Below are positions 24,495 to 32,830 of a DNA stretch of 64,000 nt, in pieces. The DNA comes from VAZQ01 sp035263865 (lineage in GTDB: Bacteria > Pseudomonadota > Alphaproteobacteria > Rhizobiales > Xanthobacteraceae): the NCBI GenBank assembly GCA_035263865.1, contig DATFQX010000329.1, forward strand, positions 1 through 64,000. Direction: 5' to 3'. Below the pieces are notes generated by a model. It was not told the DNA's origin and made no database searches. It saw only the letters and a list, made by a program, of their open reading frames with translations. The position numbers were made by a program, and so were the translations under genes. Positions within the stretch are counted from its first letter, which is position 1; every line of letters begins with the position of its first letter.

Positions 24495-25607
24495 ATGACT
24501 AGCCGCTCTGCCCCTGAGAGAGTTTTTCCGGTGCTGACTTCTTATATGATTTCGGGCATGTGGCGCTGGCTCGCATGCATTGGGATCATCGCGGGATTGG
24601 CGACTGAGCCGACGCGCGCGCAGGAGGCCGTCGCGCAATTTTACAAGGGAAAACAGATCACGGTGCTCGTCGGCTCCTCGGCCGGCGGCGGCTACGATAT
24701 TTACGCGCGGCTCCTGTCGCGGCATATGGCCAAGCATATCCCCGGCAATCCCGCGATGGTGGTAACGAACATGGCGGGCGCCGGCAGCAACGCGGCGGCC
24801 GCGCATCTGTTCAATGTCGCGCCGCGGGACGGCACGGTGATTGGCGCGCTGCAGAACAGCGCCGTGCTCGATGCGCTGCTTGACGCGCTGCTCGGCGATA
24901 CGAAGCGGCTCCGGCACGACGCGACGAAATTCGTGCATCTCGGATCGGCGACCATCGATCATTATGTCTGCATTGCTCGCGCCGACGCGGCGTTGAAATC
25001 GTTCCAGGATCTGCTGACACGCGAGCTGATCATCGGCGCCAGTCATCCCGGCACCTCGACGCGCGACTTTCCTGCAATGCTCAATAACATGACAGGCAGC
25101 AAGATTTGCTTGGTCAGCGGTTATCCCGGAACCCGCGAGATCACGCTCGCCATCGAAAAGGACGAAGTGAAGGGGCTGTGCGGTTTCAGTTGGTCAAGCC
25201 TGAAGGCGCAACGGCCGAACTGGGTTTCTTCCGGGTTCATCCGCGTGCTCGTGCAGGAGCACGACAAGGGCAATCCCGAGATCAACAAAATGGGGGTGCC
25301 ACTCGCGGTCGATTTCGCCAGAACGGCGGAAAATCGGCGCGTGATGGAGCTCATTTACAGCTCCGAGACCTTCGGCCGCCCGTACATGCTAGCGCCGGGC
25401 GTGCCGGAGGAGCGGGTCCAGGCACTGCGCCAAGCGTTCATGGCGACGATGCGGGACGAAGCTCTGCTCGCGGAGGCGCAGCGAATCGGTATCGTCATCG
25501 ATCCGATCTCGGGGGAGGAATTGCAGGCGCTGGCGGAGAAAATCTTTGCGACGCCCGCGGCCACCGTGGAGCGAGCCAAGCAGGCGATGGAGTATCGGGC
25601 GCCATAG
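24495..25607 (+). CDS. Bug/TctC-like solute-binding protein (long variant)
   Basis: 370 residues from the ATG at 24495, which has AAGGAC upstream. In-frame ATGs at 24546 and 24558 would give a more compact signal peptide (MWRWLACIGIIAGLATEPTRAQE). The mature start KGKQITVLVGSSAGGGYDIYARLLSRHMAKHIPGNPAMVVTNMAGAGS is a divergent Bug signature. Later blocks are APRDGTVIGALQN and RPYMLAPGVPEERVQALRQAFMATM. It stands alone on the plus strand, 2 bp from the convergent ABC ATPase gene. No TctAB is adjacent. The ligand is unknown. Confidence 0.82.
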   Translation: MTSRSAPERVFPVLTSYMISGMWRWLACIGIIAGLATEPTRAQEAVAQFYKGKQITVLVGSSAGGGYDIYARLLSRHMAKHIPGNPAMVVTNMAGAGSNAAAAHLFNVAPRDGTVIGALQNSAVLDALLDALLGDTKRLRHDATKFVHLGSATIDHYVCIARADAALKSFQDLLTRELIIGASHPGTSTRDFPAMLNNMTGSKICLVSGYPGTREITLAIEKDEVKGLCGFSWSSLKAQRPNWVSSGFIRVLVQEHDKGNPEINKMGVPLAVDFARTAENRRVMELIYSSETFGRPYMLAPGVPEERVQALRQAFMATMRDEALLAEAQRIGIVIDPISGEELQALAEKIFATPAATVERAKQAMEYRAP

Positions 25608-25608
25608 C

Positions 25609-26622
25609 TCAGTGTGGGCCGGCGGCCCTCATGGGATTCTGCGCCGCCGGCAGATCATGCAGGTGACAGGCTGCGAATTGTCCGTCCTGAATAGGCCGCA
25701 GTTCGGGCTCCTCCACGCGACAGCGGTCGAAGGCGTAGGGGCAGCGGGTGTGAAAACGGCAGCCTTTGGGCGGATTGATCGGGCTCGGCACGTCGCCTTT
25801 GAGAATGATGCGCTTGCGTGCCGCTCCCGGTTCCGGCACCGGCACGGCGGAGAGCAACGCTTCGGTGTAGGGGTGCTTGCAGGCGCCGAAAATCTGTCGC
25901 TTGCGCCCAAGCTCGACGATCTTGCCGAGGTACATGACCGCAACCCTGTGCGTCATATGCTCGACGATCGCGAGGTCGTGACTGATGAAGAGGAGCGCAA
26001 GCCCGAACTCGCGCTGAAGATCCTGCAGCAGGTTGACGATCTGCGCCTTGACCGAGACATCAAGCGCGGAGACCGCCTCGTCGCACACGACCAGGTCGGG
26101 CTCGGCCGCCAGCGCGCGCGCAATGGCGATGCGCTGGCGCTGTCCGCCGGAGAACTCGTGCGGCCAACGCGTCTTGGCTTCGCGCGGAAGGCGCACTTTT
26201 TCCAACAGCAGGTCGATTCGTGCGTCGAGGTCGGCAGCTGATTTTGCGAGCGCGAAGTTGCGGATCGGCTCGGCGAGGAGGTCGCGCACGCGCATGCGCG
26301 GGTTGAGACTGGACATTGGGTCCTGAAACACGACCTGCATGCGCTGCCGCAGCGGCCGCAGTGCTCCCGCCGGCATGTCATCGATACGCGTTCCGTCGAG
26401 GACCACCTGCCCAGCGGTGATCTCGAACAGCCGCAAGATGGCACGGCCGACGGTGGATTTGCCGCAGCCGGACTCGCCGACCAGCGCCAGCGTCTCGGCC
26501 CGATCGATCTGAAACGACACGCCGTCGACGGCATAGACCCGCCGTCGGCCGGGACGTAGCACGCCACCGCCCAACGGGAAATGCTTCTTGAGATCGTTGA
26601 CCTGGAGAATGACTTCGCTCAT
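25609..26622 (-). CDS. Dipeptide/oligopeptide ABC transporter ATP-binding protein (DppF/OppF class)
   Basis: 337 residues from the ATG at 26622 (MSEVILQVNDLKKHFPLGGG). Walker A is GESGCGKST, the signature is FSGGQRQRIAIARAL, Walker B is LVVCDEAVSALD and the switch is FISHDLAIVEH. The C-terminal oligopeptide-ATPase extension includes CRFHTRCPYAFDRC, the Cys motif of this subfamily. Its start overlaps the DppD-like gene by 4 bp (ATGA). It pairs with the DppD-like ATPase as a heterodimer. Confidence 0.9.
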   Translation of the reverse strand: MSEVILQVNDLKKHFPLGGGVLRPGRRRVYAVDGVSFQIDRAETLALVGESGCGKSTVGRAILRLFEITAGQVVLDGTRIDDMPAGALRPLRQRMQVVFQDPMSSLNPRMRVRDLLAEPIRNFALAKSAADLDARIDLLLEKVRLPREAKTRWPHEFSGGQRQRIAIARALAAEPDLVVCDEAVSALDVSVKAQIVNLLQDLQREFGLALLFISHDLAIVEHMTHRVAVMYLGKIVELGRKRQIFGACKHPYTEALLSAVPVPEPGAARKRIILKGDVPSPINPPKGCRFHTRCPYAFDRCRVEEPELRPIQDGQFAACHLHDLPAAQNPMRAAGPH

Positions 26623-27608
26623 GCGGCCACCGTTGCCTTGGCGGCGAAATGACAGGCGGCGAAATGATCGGGCGCCTTCTCCTCGAGCGCGGGCGCGACG
26701 CGGCGGCACACGTCGGTCGCCAATGCACAGCGGCTTGCGAATACGCAACCCGCGATGCGCGCTTTGAGGCTCGGCACCACGCCGGGGATTTCGGCCAGCT
26801 TGGTTTGCGCGGTCGCGAGCGAGGAGCCGAGCTTGGGCACCGCGCTGATGAGGCCCCGCGTGTAGGGATGGCGTGGCGAACGGAACAGCTTAGTGACCGG
26901 CGCCTCCTCCACCTTACGGCCCGCATACATCACCATTACACGTTCGGCGATTTCCGCCACCACGCCGAGGTCGTGGGTGATGAGGATGATGGCCGCGCGG
27001 AAGCGCTGCTTGAGATCGGCCATGAGACTGAGAATCTGCGCCTGGATGGTGACGTCGAGCGCGGTGGTCGGCTCATCCGCGATCAGGACCTTCGGGCGGC
27101 AGGCGAGCGCAATTGCAATCATCACACGCTGGCGCATGCCGCCGGACAATTGGTGCGGGTACTCGCGCGCGCGCCGGCGTGGCTCGGCGATGCCGACGAG
27201 ACCGAGCATCTCCACCACACGTTGCTCCACCTGCTTACGGTTAAGCCCCTGATGCAGCCGCAACGGCTCGGCGATCTGGCGGCCGATGGTGAGGACCGGG
27301 TTCAGACTCGTCATCGGCTCCTGGAAGATCATGCTGATGTCGTCGCCGCGGACCTTGCGCATGGCGGCTTCGCTGAGCTTGAGGAGGTCTCGGCCCTCAA
27401 AACGGATCGCGCCCGCGATGCTGCCGGGCGGCTGCGGCACCAGCCGCAGAATGGAATTGGCGGTGACCGACTTTCCGCAACCGCTCTCGCCGACGATCGC
27501 CATCGTCTCGCCCGCCTCCACCGAGAACGACACGCCGTCGACCGCGCGGTTCACCCCCTCCGGCGTGCGGAAATGGGTTTGCAGGTTTTCGACTTCCAGC
27601 AGTGCCAT
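26619..27608 (-). CDS. Dipeptide/oligopeptide ABC transporter ATP-binding protein (DppD/OppD class)
   Basis: 329 residues from the ATG at 27608 (MALLEVENLQTHFRTPEGV). Walker A is GESGCGKSVTANS, the signature is LSGGMRQRVMIAIAL, Walker B is VLIADEPTTALD and the switch is LITHDLGVVAE. The C-terminal CVFASRCALATDVCRR Cys cluster fits the OppD family. It follows the DppC-like gene by 11 bp. Confidence 0.9.
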   Translation of the reverse strand: MALLEVENLQTHFRTPEGVNRAVDGVSFSVEAGETMAIVGESGCGKSVTANSILRLVPQPPGSIAGAIRFEGRDLLKLSEAAMRKVRGDDISMIFQEPMTSLNPVLTIGRQIAEPLRLHQGLNRKQVEQRVVEMLGLVGIAEPRRRAREYPHQLSGGMRQRVMIAIALACRPKVLIADEPTTALDVTIQAQILSLMADLKQRFRAAIILITHDLGVVAEIAERVMVMYAGRKVEEAPVTKLFRSPRHPYTRGLISAVPKLGSSLATAQTKLAEIPGVVPSLKARIAGCVFASRCALATDVCRRVAPALEEKAPDHFAACHFAAKATVAA

Positions 27609-27619
27609 GCAGCGAGTCT

Positions 27620-28537
27620 TTACAATCGCTTCGCCAGACGTGGATCGAGCGCGTCGCGCAACCCGTCGCCGAGCAGGTTCACCGCGAGCACCGTGAGGGA
27701 GAGGAAAACCGCGGGAAAGAACACGATGTAGGGCTTGACCTGCCAGAGCGCGCGCCCTTCGGCCATGATGTTGCCCCATGAGGGGATGGTGGGCGGAGTG
27801 CCGGCCCCGATGAACGAGAGGATCGCCTCCACAATCATCGCGCTGGCGCAGACATAGGTTGCCTGCACGGTCATCGGCGCAATGGTGTTAGGCAGGATGT
27901 GGCGCAGGATGATCATCGGGGTGCGGGTGCCAGCCGCGATTGCCGCGTCCACGTAAGGCTGCTCGCGCAGCGACAGCACGACGCTGCGCACCAGGCGCGA
28001 CACACGGGGAATCTCGGCGATCGTAATGGCGGTGATCACGTTGCCGACGCTGCCGCGGGTGAGCGCCATGAGCGCGATTGCCAGCAGAATCGGGGGAATC
28101 GACATCATGCCGTCCATCACGCGCATGATGATGCCGTCGCTCCAGCGAACGAAGCCCGAGACAAGGCCGATGATCAGACCGACCAGCGACGCCAGCAGCG
28201 CAACCGAGAAGCCGACGGTCAGTGAAACGCGCGCGCCGTAGAGCACGCGCGAATAGATGTCGCGTCCCAGCATGTCGGTTCCGAACCAGAATGCGGCGGA
28301 TGGCTCGCGCGTGCGCCGCGTCGGCGCGAGCGCAGTGGGATCGACGGTGCCGAGATAAGGCGCGAATACTGCAATGAACACCATGGCCAGTACCAGCGCG
28401 CCGCCAATGGCGATCGCCGGATGTCGGCGCGCAAAGCCGACCACGCCGCGGCGCACTTTGACGGGCGGCAGCACGTCCGGCAATTCGGGCGCGGCGGCGA
28501 TGAGGTCGGGCGCCGTGGTGATGGTGGCGTCGGTCAA
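27620..28537 (-). CDS. Dipeptide/oligopeptide ABC transporter permease (DppC class)
   Basis: 305 residues from a TTG start overlapping the DppB stop (TTGA, 28534-28537); the frame continues upstream only as a shadow. The N-terminal RRHPAIAIGGALVLAMVFIAVFAPYLGTVDPTAL, the FGTDMLGRDIYSRVLYGAR motif and the EAA-like VDAAIAAGTRTPMIILRHILPNTIAPM are DppC hallmarks. Six membrane helices are visible. Confidence 0.88.
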   Translation of the reverse strand: MTDATITTAPDLIAAAPELPDVLPPVKVRRGVVGFARRHPAIAIGGALVLAMVFIAVFAPYLGTVDPTALAPTRRTREPSAAFWFGTDMLGRDIYSRVLYGARVSLTVGFSVALLASLVGLIIGLVSGFVRWSDGIIMRVMDGMMSIPPILLAIALMALTRGSVGNVITAITIAEIPRVSRLVRSVVLSLREQPYVDAAIAAGTRTPMIILRHILPNTIAPMTVQATYVCASAMIVEAILSFIGAGTPPTIPSWGNIMAEGRALWQVKPYIVFFPAVFLSLTVLAVNLLGDGLRDALDPRLAKRL

Positions 28538-29475
28538 TACCGGATCCTCGGGTCGAGCACGGTGTAGAGAAGATCGATGGCAAGGTTGACGAGCACGTAG
28601 ACGAAACTGAACATCAGCACGATGCCCTGGATCACCGGGTAATCGCGGCGCAGGATGGCATCGACCGTCAGCCGGCCAATGCCGGGAATCGCAAACACCG
28701 TTTCGGTCACCACCGCCCCGCCGATCAACAGCGCGACGCCGATGCCGATCACCGTGACGATCGGCACGGCGGCGTTCTTGAGCGCGTGCACGAATAGGAT
28801 GCCCGTCTGCCCCACACCTTTGGCGCGCGCAGTGCGGATGAAATCCTGCTGCAGCACTTCGAGCATGGCGGCACGAGTGATGCGGGCAATTAGCGCGATA
28901 TACACGCAACCGAGCGCGAGCGCGGGCAGGATCAGGTTTTGGAACCACGGCCACGGGCCTTCGGACATTGGCGTGTAGCCCTGCACCGGTAGCCAATCGA
29001 GCTCCAGCGCGAAGACGTAGGCAAGCAGGTAACCCACCACAAAAACCGGCACCGAGAAGCCCAGCACAGCAAATGCCATGATGGCGCGGTCGATCAACGT
29101 GTCGGCTTTCCACGCTGCGACCACGCCGATAGGGACCGCCACGGACACGGCAAGCGCCAGCGTCACCGTCATCAGCGAGAGCGTCGGCTCAGCGCGTTGC
29201 ATGATCATCGTGGCGACCGGCAGGTTGGTGAAGATCGACGTGCCGAGATCACCGTGGAGAATCTGCCAGAACCATTCACTGAACCGGATGAGGAATGGCC
29301 GGTCGAGGCCAAGACTCATGCGGATGCGCGCGACGTCGGCAGGTGTAGCCTGGTCACCCGCGATCACCGCCGCCGGGTCGCCGGGCGCGATGTAGAGCAG
29401 GCTGAACACGAACAGAGCCACCACCACCATCACTGGAACGGTGGCGAGGATGCGCCGTACGACGTACGTCAGCAT
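28534..29475 (-). CDS. Dipeptide/oligopeptide ABC transporter permease (DppB class)
   Basis: 313 residues. MLTYVVRRILATVPVMVVVALFVFSLLYIAPGDPAAVIAG is the canonical DppB N-terminus. The loop DFIRTARAKGVGQTGILFVHALKNAAVPIVT is the EAA motif, and DPRIRY ends the protein. It is the first permease gene of the transporter. The 99 bp separating it from the nearest binding-protein gene contain the small dyad TTCCGG-C-CCGGAA at 29514-29526. Confidence 0.9.
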   Translation of the reverse strand: MLTYVVRRILATVPVMVVVALFVFSLLYIAPGDPAAVIAGDQATPADVARIRMSLGLDRPFLIRFSEWFWQILHGDLGTSIFTNLPVATMIMQRAEPTLSLMTVTLALAVSVAVPIGVVAAWKADTLIDRAIMAFAVLGFSVPVFVVGYLLAYVFALELDWLPVQGYTPMSEGPWPWFQNLILPALALGCVYIALIARITRAAMLEVLQQDFIRTARAKGVGQTGILFVHALKNAAVPIVTVIGIGVALLIGGAVVTETVFAIPGIGRLTVDAILRRDYPVIQGIVLMFSFVYVLVNLAIDLLYTVLDPRIRY

Positions 29476-29574
29476 GCCGCGATGTTAGCAGGTTTCATGC
29501 CATCTTGCCGGTGTTCCGGCCCGGAAAGAGAACACCAGCGGGGCCGCTCGCCTTTTCTCCGCAAGGCCTGCCCC

Positions 29575-31173
29575 TCACGCCGCTTTGCTTACGCCCCAGA
29601 AGAACGGTAGTGGCCCCTTCACAACGCCGCCGATGCTCTTGCGCCAAGCCTGATAGGCCAGGAAGAAACCGGTTGGCGCGTAGACGACATCCTCGAACGC
29701 CGCTTTGTTGAGCCGCGCAATCGCGGCCTTTTCCTCGTCTAGACTTCTCGCCTCGTACCAGGCGTTGATCTCGGTTTCGACCTTCGCGCTGGTTGGCCAG
29801 CCGAACCACGCCTTCTCGCCGTTGGCGCGAATTGCGGTATAGGACGAGGGATCGATACAAACCGCGCCGGCGTGCCAGGTATGAAACATCTGCCAGCCGC
29901 CTTGGCCGGGCGGCGATTTCTGCGCCCGGCGCGCGGCATTCGTACCCCAATCGACGGCGGCAAAATCGATATTCATGCCAAGCCGTCTGAGCAGGTCGGC
30001 GGTGATTTCGCCCTGCGCTTTGGTGATCGGGAGATCCTGCGCCACTACACACGTGACTGGCTGGCCGGAATAGCCACTTTCAGCCAGCAGTCGTTTGGCC
30101 GCATCGAGATGACGTGGACCTTTGAGAATCTCACCGCCTTGCTCGCTATAGAGCGGCGTGCCCGGCGTGAAGAAGCTGGGCAGCGGCTTCCATAATGCGT
30201 CGTCGTCACCCACGACGGCGCGCATATAGTCTTCCTGGCTCATCGCGGCGAGGACCGCGCGGCGCGCCCGCACGTCGTTAAACGGGGGATGCAGGTGGTT
30301 CATGCGGAAGCTGCCGATATTGCCGAGCGGATCAGCAATGTCGACCATCAGGCTGCGGTTTTTCTTGAGCAAGGGCACGAGGTCGGCGATCGGGGTTTCC
30401 CACCAATCCACTTCGCCGTTCTGCAGCGCGGCGGAGGCGGTGCCTGGATCGGGCATCACCACCCATTCGATGCGGTCGAGCAACATGCGCTTGCCGCCGG
30501 AGAGCCACGAATGCGGCTCTTGGCGCGGTGCGTAATCGGCGAATTTTTCGAATACCGCCCTCGCGCCGGGAAGCCATTCCTCGCGCACGAAGCGCATTGG
30601 CCCACTGCCGATATACTCGGTGATCGGCTTGAACGGATCGGTCGCCGCGATCCGCGCCGGCATGATGAAGCAGGATGGCGTTCCGACTTTGCCGAGCGCG
30701 ACCAAGAGTTTGGGGAACGGTTTTTTAAGCACCCAGCGGAAGGTGCGGTCGTCGACGGCGGCAAGCTCCTGCTGGATGTCTCGGGTCATCAGACCCATAT
30801 TGTCGCGCGCTTGCCAGCGCCGGAGGCTTGCCACGACATCTTTCGAGAGCACGCTCTCGCCGTCGTGAAACTTCAGTCCCGGTCGCAGACGGAATGTCCA
30901 CACGAGTCCGTCGGACGATATCTCCTCGCTATCGACCATTTGGCGCCGCGGCTGAAGTTTGTCGTCGAAGCCATAAAGCATGTCCCACACCAGCGCGGCG
31001 GCATTGCGCACGACGTACTGGGTGTTCCAGATCGGATCGAAATTGGCGAGGTCTGCTTGCGGCACGAAGCGCAATACGCGCGCTTGCGCGCGCTGGCCGA
31101 TCGCTGGGGCGGCAAGACCGCCGGCCGCAGCGAAAACGCCGGCCGCGGTCTTGATGAATGTGCGTCGATCCAT
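29575..31173 (-). CDS. ABC transporter substrate-binding protein, family 5 (copy 1 of 3), Tat-exported
   Basis: 532 residues from the ATG at 31173. The N-terminus MDRRTFIKTAAGVFAAAGGLAAPAIGQ is a twin-arginine signal (RRTFIK). Family-5 features: LRFVPQADLANFDPIWNTQYV, FRLRPGLKFHDGESV, GSGPMRFVREEWLPGA and NDVRARRAVLAAMSQEDYM. It lies immediately upstream of the DppBCDF-like genes and is closely related to copy 3 (for example NIGSFRMNHLHPPFNDVRA). Family-5 proteins bind peptides, nickel chelates, opines or glycosides; the ligand is not shown by sequence. Confidence 0.88.
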   Translation of the reverse strand: MDRRTFIKTAAGVFAAAGGLAAPAIGQRAQARVLRFVPQADLANFDPIWNTQYVVRNAAALVWDMLYGFDDKLQPRRQMVDSEEISSDGLVWTFRLRPGLKFHDGESVLSKDVVASLRRWQARDNMGLMTRDIQQELAAVDDRTFRWVLKKPFPKLLVALGKVGTPSCFIMPARIAATDPFKPITEYIGSGPMRFVREEWLPGARAVFEKFADYAPRQEPHSWLSGGKRMLLDRIEWVVMPDPGTASAALQNGEVDWWETPIADLVPLLKKNRSLMVDIADPLGNIGSFRMNHLHPPFNDVRARRAVLAAMSQEDYMRAVVGDDDALWKPLPSFFTPGTPLYSEQGGEILKGPRHLDAAKRLLAESGYSGQPVTCVVAQDLPITKAQGEITADLLRRLGMNIDFAAVDWGTNAARRAQKSPPGQGGWQMFHTWHAGAVCIDPSSYTAIRANGEKAWFGWPTSAKVETEINAWYEARSLDEEKAAIARLNKAAFEDVVYAPTGFFLAYQAWRKSIGGVVKGPLPFFWGVSKAA

Positions 31174-31189
31174 GACAGGCCCCATACGG

Positions 31190-32797
31190 TCAAACCGTTT
31201 TGGCCACGCCCCAAAAGAACGGCAGCGGCCCCGACGCAATCCCGGTGACGCTCTTCCGCCAGGCATAGTACCTTAGATACGAACCGAGCGGCGCGAAGAT
31301 CGCGTGGTCGAGGGCAGCTTTGTTCAATCGCCGCGCAACAACCTTCTCTTCATCGAGCGTTTTGGCGTCGTACCAGGCGGCGACCTCGGCTTCGACTTCC
31401 GGAATGTTCGGCCAGCCGAAAAAGGCCTTGTCGCCATTAGCCCGCAGCAGCTTGTTCGTAGGGTCCAGGAAGTCGACGCCATAAAAGGTCGTGTGGAAAA
31501 TGTGCCAGCCCCCCTGGCCCGGCGGAGATTTTTGCGCCCGGCGCGCGACCACCGTACCCCAGTCGAGCGCCGCATATTCGACATTGATGCCGAGCCGCCG
31601 CAAAAGGTCGGCGGTGACATCACCCCAGGCTTTGTGATGGGGCAGATCCTGCGCCGCCATCGAGATGATCGGCTCGCCCGCATAGCCGCTTTCCGCCAAC
31701 AAACGTTTAGCGGCGTCGAGATCGCGTGGGCCTTTGAGGATTTCGCCACCTTCCTCCGTGTAGAGCGGCGTGCCCGGCGGGAAGAAGCCCGGCAGCGGCT
31801 TCCACATGTTGTCGTCGCCGACATAGGCGCGCATGTAATCAGCCTGGTTCATCGCCATCAGGAACGCTCGGCGCGCGCGCACGTCGTTGAATGGTGGAAA
31901 TAGATGGTTGAAGAATAGCGTGCCGATGCTGCCCAGCCGATCTTGGATGTCGATTGTGATGTTGCGGTTCTTGCGCAGTGCCGGCACCAGGTCGGGCAAT
32001 GGTAGCTCCAGCCAATCGACCTCGCCATTCTGCAGCGCGGCCGCAGCGGTCGACGGGTCGGAGATGGTGATCCATTCGATGCGGTCCGAGATGATCTCCT
32101 TGCCGCCGGCCAGCCAAGACGCCGGCTCCGATCGCGGCATATAGTCGGCGAATTTCTCGAACACAGCTCGCGCGCCCGGCAGCCACTCGTGCTTGACGAA
32201 GCGCATTGGTCCGCTGCCGACATACTCATTGATCTGCTTGAACGGATCGGTCGCGGCTATCCGTGCCGGCATGACGAAGCAGCACGGCGTGACGATCTTG
32301 CCGAGCGCCAGCAGCATCTTGGGATAGGGCTTCTTCAGCGACCAGCGGAAGATGCGATCGTCGACGGCCGTAAGCTCATTCTCGACCGCTTTGATCATTT
32401 GGCCCATGGGCTCGCGCGCGGCCCAGCGATTGATGCTGGCCACCGCATCCTGGGCGCGCACCGGCTCACCGTCGTGGAATTTGAGCGCGTCACGCAGCCG
32501 GAAAGTCCAGACGAGGCCGTCCGCCGAGACCTCTTCGGCCTCGACCACCTGGCGCTGGACGTTGAGCGTGGCGTCCATGCCGTAGAGCATGTCCCACACC
32601 AACAGGCCGGCGTTGCGGGCGATGTAGGCAGAGGACCAGATCGGGTCGAAATTGGCTAGATCGGCATGCGGCACGAGACGCAGCACGCGCGCGGCGGCGC
32701 GCTGCGACACCGCCGGAGTCGGTAAGCTCGCCGCTGCGGCGAGTGCACCGGCGCCGGCTGCAGACTTCAGGAATGCCCTTCGATTCATGAGGCGCAT
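31190..32797 (-). CDS. ABC transporter substrate-binding protein, family 5 (copy 2 of 3), Tat-exported
   Basis: 535 residues from the ATG at 32797 (MRLMNRRAFLKSAAGAGAL), preceded by AGGAC; the ATG at 32788 is possible. NRRAFLK is a Tat motif. It is clearly paralogous to its neighbours but more diverged in ligand-facing stretches: GTLFFNHLFPPF replaces GSFRMNHL.PPF, and IFHTTFYGVDFLDP replaces MFHTWHAGA. This suggests a shifted ligand range. It starts 16 bp before copy 1 ends its leader, so the copies are co-transcribed. Confidence 0.87.
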   Translation of the reverse strand: MRLMNRRAFLKSAAGAGALAAAASLPTPAVSQRAAARVLRLVPHADLANFDPIWSSAYIARNAGLLVWDMLYGMDATLNVQRQVVEAEEVSADGLVWTFRLRDALKFHDGEPVRAQDAVASINRWAAREPMGQMIKAVENELTAVDDRIFRWSLKKPYPKMLLALGKIVTPCCFVMPARIAATDPFKQINEYVGSGPMRFVKHEWLPGARAVFEKFADYMPRSEPASWLAGGKEIISDRIEWITISDPSTAAAALQNGEVDWLELPLPDLVPALRKNRNITIDIQDRLGSIGTLFFNHLFPPFNDVRARRAFLMAMNQADYMRAYVGDDNMWKPLPGFFPPGTPLYTEEGGEILKGPRDLDAAKRLLAESGYAGEPIISMAAQDLPHHKAWGDVTADLLRRLGINVEYAALDWGTVVARRAQKSPPGQGGWHIFHTTFYGVDFLDPTNKLLRANGDKAFFGWPNIPEVEAEVAAWYDAKTLDEEKVVARRLNKAALDHAIFAPLGSYLRYYAWRKSVTGIASGPLPFFWGVAKTV

Positions 32798-32830
32798 GTC
32801 CTGCCGGTCACCACCGCTCATTGGCCCGCG